From contig JBEKGC010000009.1 of the NCBI GenBank assembly GCA_050013055.1, positions 1 to 64,000 of the forward strand: a stretch of 64,000 nucleotides of DNA, written 5' to 3'. This stretch comes from Palsa-504 sp050013055 (GTDB lineage: Bacteria > Actinomycetota > Actinomycetes > Streptosporangiales > Streptosporangiaceae). The notes under the pieces are model-generated. The model was given only the letters and a program-made list of their open reading frames with translations, was not told where the DNA came from and did no database searches. Position 1 is the first letter of the stretch, and each line of letters opens with the position of its first letter. Below, in pieces: positions 43,992-52,885 of the stretch. A program made the translations under genes and the position numbers.

Positions 43992-44110
43992 AGCCCGGGG
44001 GGGCGACCCCCCGGAACCCCCCGATTTACGGGGGGCTACCCGCCCCCCGTGCCCCCTGGGGGCCCCCAAGGGGGCCCTGGCTAGGAGCCCTTTGGGCCCC
44101 TAGCCACGCT
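43992..44110. terminator. GC-hairpin cluster between the protease and dapE genes
   Basis: Several stacked stems, including GGGGGG-CCCCCC and CCCCCC-GGGGGG combinations, and the long one GGCTAGG...CCTAGCC near 44080-44104. It probably ends transcription from both sides. Most of it lies inside the 3' end of dapE, where it encodes a Gly/Pro/Ala-rich tail. Confidence 0.5.
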
Positions 44111-45147
44111 CGTAGCCGGGACTCACAGGCGGCGATGTTTTCTAGCGGCACGTATTCGTCGGCGGTGTGGGCGATCTCGGAGATGCCCGGGCCGTAGTTC
44201 ACCGCCGGGATGCCGAGCGCGGCGAACCTGGCCACGTCGGTCCAGCCGAGCTTGGGCCGCGGCGTCCCGCCGACGGCGGCGACGAACGCGGCCGCGGCCG
44301 GATGCCCCAGCCCCGGCCGGGCCCCCTCGGCGACGTCGACCACCCGAACGTCCCAGCCTGAGAACAGCGACCGGACGAACTCCGCCGCCTGCTCCCCGTC
44401 GCGGTCCGGTGCGAACCGGTGGTTGACGGTGACCACGCATTCGTCCGGGATGACGTTCCCGGCGACCCCGCCGCGGATGGCGACGGCGTTCAGCCCCTCG
44501 TGGTAGCGCAGCCCGTCCACCTCCGGCTGCCGTGGGGTGTACCCCCGCAGCACGTCGAGGATGTCGCCGGCCTGGTGGATGGCGTTGCGTCCCATCCAGG
44601 ACCGCGCGGAGTGCGCTCGCTGCCCGGTCGCGGTGACCTCGGCCCGCAGCGTCCCCTGGCAGCCGCCCTCGATTTCCGCCGAACTCGGCTCCATCAGCAC
44701 CGCGAAGTCACCCGCGAGCAGCTCGGGGTTATGCCGGCTCAGCCGCAGCAGCCCGTTGCGTTCGGACGCGACCTCCTCGCAGTCGTAGAAGACGTAGGTC
44801 ACGTCCCTGGCCGGCTCCGGCAGGCCGGCCGCCAGCCTGAGCTGGACCGCCACCCCGGACTTCATGTCGGTGGTGCCGCACCCGTACAGCCGGGATCCCT
44901 CGGTCCGCGACGGCAGGTTGGCTGCTATCGGCACGGTGTCCAGGTGCCCGGCCAGCACGACCCGCTCGGGCCGGCCGAGCATGGTCCGCGCCACGATCGC
45001 GTGGCCGTCCCTGTGCACCGTCAGGTGCGGCAAGGGCCGCAGCGCGGCTTCGACGGCATCCGCGAGCGGTCCTTCGTCGCCGCTCACCGACGGGATGTCC
45101 ACCAGGGCGGCGGTCAGCGCCGCGCCGTCGAGGTCGAGGTTCAGCAC
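44026..45147 (-). CDS. dapE: Succinyl-diaminopimelate desuccinylase
   Basis: 373 residues, M20 peptidase fold. Zinc ligands are in LAGHLDTVP (His), CGTTDMKSGVA (Asp), the catalytic/bridging CEEVASERNG (Glu pair), MEPSSAEIEGGCQG and the final His in SEIAHTADEYVP. It hydrolyses N-succinyl-LL-diaminopimelate in lysine and peptidoglycan synthesis. The last ~25 residues (GAQRAP to the end) are encoded by the hairpin-rich region and are an unusual tail. GTG start at 45147. The LysR frame upstream overlaps it by 419 nt. Confidence 0.9.
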   Translation of the reverse strand: MLNLDLDGAALTAALVDIPSVSGDEGPLADAVEAALRPLPHLTVHRDGHAIVARTMLGRPERVVLAGHLDTVPIAANLPSRTEGSRLYGCGTTDMKSGVAVQLRLAAGLPEPARDVTYVFYDCEEVASERNGLLRLSRHNPELLAGDFAVLMEPSSAEIEGGCQGTLRAEVTATGQRAHSARSWMGRNAIHQAGDILDVLRGYTPRQPEVDGLRYHEGLNAVAIRGGVAGNVIPDECVVTVNHRFAPDRDGEQAAEFVRSLFSGWDVRVVDVAEGARPGLGHPAAAAFVAAVGGTPRPKLGWTDVARFAALGIPAVNYGPGISEIAHTADEYVPLENIAACESRLRAWLGAQRAPSQGPLGGPQGARGAGSPP

Positions 45148-46084
45148 CCGGCCAGCTTAGACGGGTCGGTACCGCCTTGGCCGCCGCCCGCAGCGCGGAC
45201 ACGATCACCGCCACCGACGGGCGGCGCACGCTCGCGGTCCTGGCCAAAGCGTGCACGTCCCTGGCCAGGTCCAGGCCGTGCGGCAGGTCGCGCACGGCGA
45301 CCCGGCGGCCCGCCGCGGTGACGGCCAGCCGGGGCAAGATGGCGATGCCGATGCCCCGTGCCACCAGGCTGACGATCGTGGACATGCCCTCGAACTCCGA
45401 CAGCACGGGCGGCGTCACGCCCACCGCGGCGAGCAGCCGGTCGACGGCCTGCCGGGACGGCTCCCCTGACGGCGCGGCGAGCCACGGCTCATTCCGCAGC
45501 GCCCGCAGGTCGACCGCCTGGGCGGGATCGGCCGCCGGGTGGCTGCGCGGCACCACAAGCACCAGCTGATCCCTGATCAGGTGATAGCAGCTCAAGATGG
45601 ACCCGCCGGTCTCGATCTCCTCCGCCAGCCGGGCGCTCCAGTCATCCACGATGGCCACGTCCACCTCGCCGGACCGCACCTGACGCAGCCCCTCACGCGC
45701 CTGCGTCTGCCGCAGCACCAGGGCCAGCCGCGGGTGCGTGCGCAGGCTCCGGGCCAGGGCGGGCGCGAACGCGACGGCCGCGGAGGGAAACGCGGTCGCC
45801 ACCACCCGGCCGGCCGGCTCGGTCGCCCCGGCCGACAGGTCGGTCTCGGCCTCCTCGACCATGGCCAGGATGCGCTCGGCGTGGCTGGCCAGACGGCGGC
45901 CCGCGTCGGTCAGCTCGGCCCGGCGGGCGGACCGGTCGAGCAGGGCGGTGCCGGCCTCGCGTTCGAGCGCGGCGAGCTGCTGCGACACGGCGGACGGCGT
46001 GTAGCCGAGGACGGTGGCCGTGCGGGCGATGCTGCCGCGGACCGCGAATTCCCTGAGCAACCTGAGCCTGTGCAGATCGAGCAT
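44729..46084 (-). CDS. LysR-family transcriptional regulator with abnormal C-terminal run-on
   Basis: Residues ~1-60 are the LysR winged helix (LRLLREFAVRGSIARTATVLGY, SAVSQQLAALEREAG); residues ~90-295 the substrate-binding domain. The family length is about 300. Here the frame continues to 44729 for ~150 residues of Arg/Ala/Gly-rich sequence overlapping dapE in another frame, which looks non-coding. A TAA at 45159-45157, one base out of frame, would end a normal 308-residue protein 9 nt before dapE, so a one-base frameshift is likely. Next to dapE and divergent from an aminotransferase of the same pathway, it probably controls lysine/DAP synthesis. Confidence 0.7.
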   Translation of the reverse strand: MLDLHRLRLLREFAVRGSIARTATVLGYTPSAVSQQLAALEREAGTALLDRSARRAELTDAGRRLASHAERILAMVEEAETDLSAGATEPAGRVVATAFPSAAVAFAPALARSLRTHPRLALVLRQTQAREGLRQVRSGEVDVAIVDDWSARLAEEIETGGSILSCYHLIRDQLVLVVPRSHPAADPAQAVDLRALRNEPWLAAPSGEPSRQAVDRLLAAVGVTPPVLSEFEGMSTIVSLVARGIGIAILPRLAVTAAGRRVAVRDLPHGLDLARDVHALARTASVRRPSVAVIVSALRAAAKAVPTRLSWPGAEPRPRRRGADRRPGGHPVGERRRRTARGCRRSRAAALAAPDGAQGRPRDRGADHARPARAGRAGRAPGHRADSSQPAVADRGIPAVRVRHHRHEVRGGGPAQAGGRPAGAGQGRDLRLLRLRGGRVRTQRAAAAEPA

Positions 46085-46096
46085 AAGTGAATCTTA

Positions 46097-46113
46097 ATCT
46101 CAGCCATAGAGAT
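46097..46113. promoter_or_regulatory. LysR-type operator candidate
   Basis: The sequence ATCTC-N7-GAGAT, which has the T-N11-A form of LysR boxes, lies 13 nt upstream of the regulator gene and about 145 bp upstream of the divergent aminotransferase. Confidence 0.5.
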
Positions 46114-46257
46114 CAGCGTTTGCTCTTATGGTCAATCGCGGCGAGACTGGAACAGGTGCACAGCGTTGTCACACCAAGTGAGATCTTGCCCTTTCCTCCT
46201 TGACCTCGTGATAACCGTCTCACTCGCCGATCCCGCAGCTAGGAAGTGCTAGCCCCC

Positions 46258-47574
46258 GTGGCTCTCACCGTTACGCCGTTGACACCCGTGCCCGCCACCG
46301 ACACCGATTACCCCCGGCTCGGCCCCGCGCCGGTCCCCGTCTCCGCCACCCTCGCCGCGAACGAGGTCATGGACGCCCGCCGGCACCGCGGTGAGCCCGT
46401 GCTGCCGATGGCGTTCGGCGAGGCGGGACTGCCCGCCCACCGGATGCTGCGCGGAGCGCTGGCCCGGGCCGCGGGATTCACCTCCTACGGCCCGGTCGCC
46501 GGTCACTCCGCGCTGCGCGAGGCCGCCGCCCTGTACTGGTCCAGGCGGGGCCTGCCCACCGACGCGGCCGCGGTGGTCTGCGGGCCGGGCAGCAAGGCGC
46601 TGCTGTTCGGCCTGCTGTCGGCCATCGGCGGTGACGTGGTGGTGGCCCGGCCCAGCTGGGTCAGCTACGCCGCGCAGGCGCGGCTGACCGGACGGGTCGC
46701 GCACTTCGCCCGCGGCTCCAGCGGCGTCCCCGACCCCGCCGAACTGGCCCGGACGGTCACCGCGGCCCGCGCGGCCGGGCGGGCCGTTCGTTCGGTCATC
46801 CTCACCGTGCCGGACAATCCGACCGGGACCGTGGCCACCCCGGCGACCGTGCGCGCCGTGTGCGCGGTCGCGCAGGCCCACGATCTGATCATCATCTCGG
46901 ACGAGATCTACCGAGATCTCATCCACGACCAGCAGACCCCGTTCGCGAGTCCGGCTTCCTTTTTTCCCGAACGGACCGTGGTGACCACGGGCCTGAGCAA
47001 GAACCTCGCCCTGGGGGGCTGGCGCCTGGGTGTGGCCCGGATGCCGGACGGAGCACTCGGACGCGAACTGCGGACCCGGCTGCTCGGGATCGGCAGCGAG
47101 ATCTGGTCGGCTCCGTCCGGGCCGGTGCAGCAGGCCGCCGCGCTCGCCTTCACCGAACCGCCCCCGCTGGTCGAACGGGTCGCGCTCAGCCGCCGCCTGC
47201 ACGCGTCGGTGGCCCGCGCGGTCGCCCTCAGGTTCACCGCGGCGGGCGTGTCCGTGCCCGAGCCGCAGGCCGCGTTCTACCTCTACCCGGACTTCTCGCC
47301 GCTGGCCGACGTGCTGCTGCAGCGGCACGACATCGCCCGCGACGAAGACCTGGCCGCGATCCTGCTGCGCCGGTACGGCGTCGGGGTGCTGCCCGGCTCC
47401 GCGTTCGGTGACCAGGGCTGGCGGCTGCGGCTGCGGGTGGCGACCGCGCTGCTCTACGGCGACACCGACGCGCAGCGTACCGCCGCGCTGAACTCGGCCG
47501 ACCCGTGCGCGCTGCCCTGGATCGCCGCGTCCTTGTCCCGGCTAGAAGAGGTCCTGGCCGACCTCACCCGCTAG
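46258..47574 (+). CDS. PLP-dependent aminotransferase, DapC-like
   Basis: About 438 residues, class I/II aminotransferase (fold type I). The active-site Lys is in TTGLSKNLALGGWRLG; the PLP-contacting PDNPTG and ISDEIYRD motifs and the arginine in GWRLRLRVA are present. By context (divergent from LysR-dapE) it may be N-succinyldiaminopimelate aminotransferase, the step before DapE, but other amino acids cannot be excluded, so no symbol is given. The GTG at 46258 is preferred; an in-frame GTG at 46246 lacks spacing. Its 3' end overlaps the convergent hydrolase by 33 nt. Confidence 0.75.
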   Translation: MALTVTPLTPVPATDTDYPRLGPAPVPVSATLAANEVMDARRHRGEPVLPMAFGEAGLPAHRMLRGALARAAGFTSYGPVAGHSALREAAALYWSRRGLPTDAAAVVCGPGSKALLFGLLSAIGGDVVVARPSWVSYAAQARLTGRVAHFARGSSGVPDPAELARTVTAARAAGRAVRSVILTVPDNPTGTVATPATVRAVCAVAQAHDLIIISDEIYRDLIHDQQTPFASPASFFPERTVVTTGLSKNLALGGWRLGVARMPDGALGRELRTRLLGIGSEIWSAPSGPVQQAAALAFTEPPPLVERVALSRRLHASVARAVALRFTAAGVSVPEPQAAFYLYPDFSPLADVLLQRHDIARDEDLAAILLRRYGVGVLPGSAFGDQGWRLRLRVATALLYGDTDAQRTAALNSADPCALPWIAASLSRLEEVLADLTR

Positions 47575-48402
47575 GGCCAGCAAGTCGGGGCGCTTGGCCC
47601 GCAGGCCGTCGCCGCTTGAGGTGCCGGTCAGCCGCCTGCGTACCCAGGGCATCGCGTACTGGGTGGTCCAGCGGGCGTCGGCCCGGCGTGCGGCCAGCCA
47701 GCGGACCCGACCCGAGGACCCCGAGGACCCCGAGGAGTGCGAGTACCCGCCGGGCGCGGGCGGTTCTGGGAACAGTGGCGCCCGCCAGTCCTGCGTGACC
47801 GGAACGCCGAGTACCTCGCAGGTGCGCCAGGCCACCCGCCGATGGCCGTCGGCGGTCAGGTGCAGCCGGTCCGGGCTCCAGGCCCGCGCGTCGTTCAGGG
47901 CCCGCATCGACCACAGGTCGACCAGGTCGCAACCGTAGGCGTCGGCGATGCCGCGCAGGTGCATGTTGTACGCGGCGATCCGGCCGCGCAGCAGCCGGAT
48001 GACCGGGAACAGCCGCGGGTCGAAGCCGGTGAAGATCACGACCCGGCAACCCGCGGCCTGCAGCCTGGCCACCCCCGGGGCAAAGGCGGCGGCCAGCGAG
48101 TCGACGTCGCCGCCGCTCAGGATGTCGTTGCCGCCCGCCGCCAGGCTCACCAGGTCGGGCGCCAGCTCGATGGCCCGTGGCAGCTGCTCGGTGATGACCT
48201 GGCCGAGCAGCTTGCCCCTGATGGCCAGGTTGGCGTACCTGAACCCGGGCTGCTGCCGGGCCAGCGCGCCGGCCACCCGGTCAGCCCAGCCCAGGTACTG
48301 GCCATCCGGGCCCGGATCATGGAGCCCCTCGGTGAAGCTGTCCCCGATCGCCACGTAGGTGCCGATTCCGGACGCTAGGTCACGTTCTGCCATTGATCCC
48401 AT
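47542..48402 (-). CDS. SGNH/GDSL-type hydrolase
   Basis: 286 residues. Block I YVAIGDSFTEG (catalytic Ser), block II NLAIRGK, block III GGNDIL and block V SPDRLHLTADGH (Asp and His). No signal peptide, so it is likely an intracellular esterase/lipase or acetylesterase. The C-terminal ~70 residues form an Arg/Ser-rich tail. ATG at 48402 or, three codons later, at 48393. Overlaps the aminotransferase 3' end by 33 nt. Confidence 0.85.
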   Translation of the reverse strand: MGSMAERDLASGIGTYVAIGDSFTEGLHDPGPDGQYLGWADRVAGALARQQPGFRYANLAIRGKLLGQVITEQLPRAIELAPDLVSLAAGGNDILSGGDVDSLAAAFAPGVARLQAAGCRVVIFTGFDPRLFPVIRLLRGRIAAYNMHLRGIADAYGCDLVDLWSMRALNDARAWSPDRLHLTADGHRRVAWRTCEVLGVPVTQDWRAPLFPEPPAPGGYSHSSGSSGSSGRVRWLAARRADARWTTQYAMPWVRRRLTGTSSGDGLRAKRPDLLALAGEVGQDLF

Positions 48403-48458
48403 GATGCCATCACCGGCCGGCCGTCGCCGGGCCGGCCGGTGATGGGCAGACTAGGGGT

Positions 48459-49914
48459 ATGCGGATCAGACGTGCTCGCCCGGCAGCCATCGCCTCGGCT
48501 CGGGCCGGCCGGACCCTGGCCCGGACGGTGCTGGCCCGGACGGGGCTGGCCCGGACGGTGCTGGCCGCGGCGGTCCTGGCCGGGGCGGCGGCCTGCGGCG
48601 GATCGGCGCCGGGCGCCACGTCGACCGGCTCGGCTCCGGTGGCCAAGACCTTGACCTCCTCCCCCGCCACCGGGGCTTATCCCGCCGCGGCCTGGCCCGG
48701 CTACGGGCGCACCGCCGCCCGCACCGGGGTGGCGGCCGGGGTGGCCGCGGCGTCCGGAGGGCTGCGGATCAGCTGGCAGGCGCACCTCGACGGCGCGGTC
48801 TACGGCCAGCCGCTGCTGGTCGGCAACCGGGTGATCGTGGCGACCGAGGATGACTCCGTCTACGCGCTCGACCCCGCCACCGGCCAGGTCAGCTGGCGGA
48901 CGCACCTGGGCACCCCGGTGCCGCTATCCGAGCTGCCCTGCGGTGACATCGACCCGCTCGGCATCACAGGCACCCCCGTCTACGACGCGGCCGATGGACT
49001 CGTGTACGTCGTCGCGGAAACCGCCGGCTACCACCACGTGCTGGTCGGGGTCTCGGTCACCAGCGGCGCCGTCGCGGTGCAGCGCGATATCCCGGCCCCG
49101 GACGGCCAGCCCCGCTACGACCAGCAGCGGCCCGCGCTGGCACTGGCGGATGGGCGGGTCTACGTGGCGTTCGGCGGGCTGGACGGAGACTGCGGGCCGT
49201 ACCGCGGCTCGGTGGTGGGCGTCCCGGTCAGCGGCCGCGGCACCCTGGTGTCCTACCTGGTGCCGACCTCGCGCGAGGGCGCCATCTGGGGCACGGCGGG
49301 CCCGGTGGCCGGCCCGGACGGCACCCTGTACGTCAGCGTCGGCAACGGCTCGGTGACCAGTACCTCCTTCGACGGCACCGACTCGGTGACCGCCCTGTCA
49401 CCGGCCTTGCGCCAGGTCGGCATCTTCGCGCCAGCCAGCTGGTACAGCGACAGCCAGCACGACCTCGACCTCGGCTCCACCGAGCCCGCGCTGCTGGCCG
49501 ACGGGATGCTGCTCGCGCTGGGCAAGAGCGGCACCGCCTACCTGCTGAACTCGGCTCATCTCGGCGGCGTCGGCGGACAGGTCGCGCAGGCCAGCGTCTG
49601 CCCCGCCTACGGCGCGGCCGCGGTCCAGGGCAGCACCGTGTACGAGCCGTGCGAGCAGGGCGGGCTGGCCGCGATCAGCACCGCGGGGAACAAGCTCCGG
49701 GTGCTGTGGCGCGGGCCGGCCGCCGCGTGGGGCTCCCCCGTCATCGGCGGCGGGGCGGTCTGGGTCACCGACTGGACCGCGGGCACCTTGTACGAGCTCA
49801 ACCCGGCCACCGGCGCCACCCGGGCCTCGGCCGCACTTCGCCTCGCTGTCGATGACGGGCAACCACGCCTACCTGGGCACCAGCCAGGGCGTCGTGTCAG
49901 TCGCCGGCGTCTGA
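48459..49914 (+). pseudogene. PQQ-type beta-propeller lipoprotein, frameshifted near the C-terminus
   Basis: From the ATG at 48459 the protein has a long Arg/Ala/Leu signal (RTVLARTGLARTVLAAAV) with Cys after AGAAA, a possible lipoprotein site, then PQQ-like blades: VYGQPLLVGNRVIVATEDDSV, YALDPATGQVSWR, and later YELNPATGATRA. Near 49826-49836 one base is missing or added; the other frame continues PHFASLSMTGNHAYLGTSQG to a TGA at 49912-49914. Without the correction the frame runs into the following acetyltransferase gene and gives a false fusion. An extracellular sugar- or quinone-linked propeller of unknown role. Confidence 0.75.
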
Positions 49915-49916
49915 CC

Positions 49917-50543
49917 ATGGTCGACCGTGCATGCGAGGAGAGCCGGGGAGGGCCCGGGAGGCGGGAAGAGCCCGGGAGGCGGGGAGGGCCCGGGAGGCGG
50001 GAAGAGCCCGGGAGGCGGGAAGAGCCCGGGAGGCGGGAAGAGTTCGAGCTGCAGGCGCTGCGGGCTGGCCATGCACCGGCTGTCCTCGCCTTCGAACTGG
50101 CGAACCGCGCCTACTTCGCCGCCTCCATCTCCGACCGCGGTGACGAGTTCTACCAGCAGTTCACCGAGCGGCACACCGCCATGCTGGCTGACCAGGAGGC
50201 AGGCCGCTGCGCCTTTTACCTGCTGGTCAGCGAGGATGGCTCGGTCCTTGGCCGGTTCAACCTGTACAGCCTCCAGGACGGCACCGCGGTGCTCGGCTAC
50301 CGGGTCGCCGAGCCCATGGCCGGCCGCGGCGTGGCGACCGCGGCCGTACGGGAGCTGGCCCGGCTGGCGGTGGCGCGGCACGGGCTGCGCAGGCTGCGGG
50401 CGGCCACCTCCCTGGAGAACGCCGCGTCCAGGAAGGTGCTGACCAAGGCCGGGTTCGTCCTTGTCGGCCCGGCCGACCCGGCTGACCTCGGCGGTAAGCC
50501 GGGCACCTGGTACCAGCGGGACCTAACCGCCGAGCAGGGCTAG
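49917..50543 (+). CDS. GNAT family N-acetyltransferase (RimJ/RimL-like)
   Basis: 208 residues. The first ~42 are a low-complexity Gly/Arg/Glu stretch from five 18-bp repeats, then a GNAT domain with FELANRAYFAASI, the acetyl-CoA loop VAEPMAGRGVATAAVRELA (R/QxxGxG/A form) and the C-terminal ATSLENAASRKVLTKAGF. It resembles RimJ/L and ribosomal-protein or small-molecule acetyltransferases. Its ATG lies 2 nt after the stop of the PQQ gene, so co-transcription is likely. It overlaps the convergent regulator by 21 nt. Confidence 0.85.
   Translation: MVDRACEESRGGPGRREEPGRRGGPGRREEPGRREEPGRREEFELQALRAGHAPAVLAFELANRAYFAASISDRGDEFYQQFTERHTAMLADQEAGRCAFYLLVSEDGSVLGRFNLYSLQDGTAVLGYRVAEPMAGRGVATAAVRELARLAVARHGLRRLRAATSLENAASRKVLTKAGFVLVGPADPADLGGKPGTWYQRDLTAEQG
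49953..50042 (+). repeat. 18-bp tandem repeat at GNAT N-terminus
   Basis: Five contiguous 18-bp units (49953-49970 to 50025-50042) coding Pro-Gly-Arg-Arg-Glu-Glu. Confidence 0.9.
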
Positions 50544-51515
50544 CCCCAGGTCGGTGGTGGTGTAGAGCACGCTGCGCCCGCTGCGCTGGCGGTCGACGAG
50601 GCCGCCGCGGTGCAGCGCGGCGAGATGCTGGGAGACAGCGCTTGGCGTCACGCCAAGCTGACGCGCGAGCGCGGTGGTGGTCGCGGGCGAGCGCAACATG
50701 TCGAGCAACCGGGCCCGGACCGTACCGAGCAGCTCCGCGACCGCACTGCCGGCCGCCGCCGCGGGCATGGCCTGCCACACGGTCGCCGCGCCGCGGGCCG
50801 GGTACACCAGCGTGGTCTGCGTGCTGGTCGAACGGCGCGCCGACACGTCCGGCCAGTTGAACACGCTGGGCATGAGCACCAGGCCGTCGGGCGCCAGCGA
50901 CACGGATATGACCAGCTCGGGGTCGGCGGGCTCGGAGAGCACCAGCGTGTCGCCGGTCCAGCGCAGGTCCGGGCTGATGTCGCCGAACAGCGCCCGCGCG
51001 CCCCGGTCAGCCAGCAGCCCGCTCCGGTACGCGATGTCCGCGTCCAGCACGGACGCGATCCGGTCCCAGTGCGGAAGCACCAGACGCTGGTAGCACTCGG
51101 TGACCTCGGCGGCGATCTCCGCGAGGGACTCGGCGGGCCGTTCGGCCAGGTCAAGAGCGCTGGCCGGCCAGGGGCCCGCGGCGAAGACCCGGCCCAGGCT
51201 GGCGCGGACGGCGGTGGCAGGCGTGGCGCGGAGCTGGGCCACATTGTCGGCGAAGGACGGCCGCCGGCCGGGCGGCGCGGGGACGAGGAATTCCGGGTAG
51301 TACGGCAGGCCGGTCAGGACCAGCGGCCACAGCCGGGGAAGCCGCAGCGGCCTGCGCTCGAGCTCCCGCCGCGCCCACCGCAGCCACGGCTGGTTCACGC
51401 TCGGCGGACGAGAGCCACCGAGCAGCTGAACGGCCTTGACCGTTTCACCCAGCGGGGACGTGGTGAACCTGGTCGCGGCCAGGTCCGCCACATCCAGCTT
51501 CATCACGTACCGCAT
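50523..51515 (-). CDS. ArsR-like helix-turn-helix regulator with N-terminal DUF5937-type domain
   Basis: About 330 residues from the ATG at 51515, which has AGGTGG 6 nt upstream; a longer in-frame start at 51566 would reach into the promoter of the divergent gene. The ~230-residue N-terminal part resembles DUF5937; the C-terminal ~65 residues are a winged helix (LARQLGVTPSAVSQHLAALHRGGLV, wing RSGRSVLY). It is divergent from an MFS exporter gene and probably represses it. The 75-bp gap has a partial palindrome (TTAGCG...TTAA, 51548-51563). Confidence 0.8.
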   Translation of the reverse strand: MRYVMKLDVADLAATRFTTSPLGETVKAVQLLGGSRPPSVNQPWLRWARRELERRPLRLPRLWPLVLTGLPYYPEFLVPAPPGRRPSFADNVAQLRATPATAVRASLGRVFAAGPWPASALDLAERPAESLAEIAAEVTECYQRLVLPHWDRIASVLDADIAYRSGLLADRGARALFGDISPDLRWTGDTLVLSEPADPELVISVSLAPDGLVLMPSVFNWPDVSARRSTSTQTTLVYPARGAATVWQAMPAAAAGSAVAELLGTVRARLLDMLRSPATTTALARQLGVTPSAVSQHLAALHRGGLVDRQRSGRSVLYTTTDLGLALLGG

Positions 51516-51589
51516 GCCGTGCCACCTGACTGGGCCGCCTGACCATTTAGCGTTGTCCTTAACCATGGTAAGCCGAGGGTCCCGCCGCG

Positions 51590-52885
51590 ATGCTGACGGA
51601 CATGGCAGTCACCACGGCACGGCAGCGGACTCCCCTCGGCCCGGCGTACTGGCGGCTGTGGTGGGCCAGCGCGGTCAGCACCACCGGCGACGGCGTCCTG
51701 GTGGCCGCGCTGCCGCTGCTGGCCGTCACGCTCACCAAAAATCCGCTGATGATCTCGCTGGTGACCGCCGCGGAGTTCCTGCCCTGGCTGCTGCTTTCGC
51801 TCCCGGTCGGCCTGATGGTGGACCGGCACGACCGGGCCACGCTCATGTGGCGCGCCCAGGTCCTGCAAGGCAGCGTCATCGGCGTCCTCGCGGTCCTCGT
51901 GCTGGCCCGCTGGACGGACATCGCCGTGCTTTCGGTGGCCGCGTTCGGCCTGGGGGTGGGCGAAGTCGTGTTCAGCAACGCGTCGCAGTCGGTGCTCCCG
52001 CAGCTGGTCCGGGCCGACCAGCTGCCGGCGGCCAACGGCAACCAGTACGCCGTGCAGACCATCGGCCAGGAGTTCGCCGGGCCGCCGCTCGGCAGCCTGC
52101 TGTTCACCGCGGCGGCGAGGACGGTGCCGTTCGGCCTGGCGGCGGTGTCGTTCGCCGGGTCAGCCGCGCTGCTCACCCGGCTGCCGAAGCACCCGCCGGA
52201 GAGTGTCCCCGACGGCACGGGCCGGTCCCGGGTCGCCGAAGGACTCCGCTGGCTGCTTGGTCACCGCCTGCTTCGCGTCGTGGCCGTCCTCCTCGGCGTG
52301 AGCAGCTTCGCCAACACGATGGGCCTGGCCACGCTGGTGCTGCTGGTGACCGAGACGCTAAAGCTGAACAGCCGCTTCTACGGGCTCCTGCTGGCGGCCG
52401 CCGCCGTCGGCAGCGTGCTCGGCGGGCTGCTGAACCCGCGGCTGACCCGGCGCCTGGGTCAGGTGCCTTCGCTGGTCATCGCGATGGGCGCGGTGTCCGT
52501 CATCTACATCGGCATCGGGCTGGCGCCCAACGCGCCGGTGCTGGCGGCGCTCGAGGTGGGCAACGGCTTCGTGGTCACGATGTGGAACATCGTCACAGTC
52601 ACCCTGCGCCAGCGTCTGGTACCGAACGACATGCTCGGGCGGGTCAACAGCGCGTACCGAATGATCGGCTGGGGCCTGATGCCGGTCGGCGCGGTGGCCG
52701 GCGGCTTCGTCGCGCACACGGCCAGCCTGCACGTGCCGTACGCGCCCGGCCTGCGCGCCCCGTACGTGATCGCCGGCGTCCTGTGCGGCGTGGCCACGCT
52801 CGCGGCGTGGCCGCTGCTCAGGGGCGGAGCCGGTCAGCCCGAGCAGCCAGGGATCGTGCCGACGGGATCGCAGTTGTCCGGCTGA
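51590..52885 (+). CDS. MFS transporter (EntS-like drug or siderophore exporter)
   Basis: 431 residues, 12 helices. MFS signatures: PVGLMVDRHDRATLMW (loop 2-3, GxxxDRxxR type) and the second-half LNPRLTRRLGQVP. The N-terminal half resembles the enterobactin exporter EntS and macrolide exporters. It is probably a drug efflux protein controlled by the divergent ArsR-like regulator. Two alternative starts (51590 and 51602) are possible. The 3' end overlaps the convergent beta-helix gene by 52 nt. Confidence 0.85.
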   Translation: MLTDMAVTTARQRTPLGPAYWRLWWASAVSTTGDGVLVAALPLLAVTLTKNPLMISLVTAAEFLPWLLLSLPVGLMVDRHDRATLMWRAQVLQGSVIGVLAVLVLARWTDIAVLSVAAFGLGVGEVVFSNASQSVLPQLVRADQLPAANGNQYAVQTIGQEFAGPPLGSLLFTAAARTVPFGLAAVSFAGSAALLTRLPKHPPESVPDGTGRSRVAEGLRWLLGHRLLRVVAVLLGVSSFANTMGLATLVLLVTETLKLNSRFYGLLLAAAAVGSVLGGLLNPRLTRRLGQVPSLVIAMGAVSVIYIGIGLAPNAPVLAALEVGNGFVVTMWNIVTVTLRQRLVPNDMLGRVNSAYRMIGWGLMPVGAVAGGFVAHTASLHVPYAPGLRAPYVIAGVLCGVATLAAWPLLRGGAGQPEQPGIVPTGSQLSG

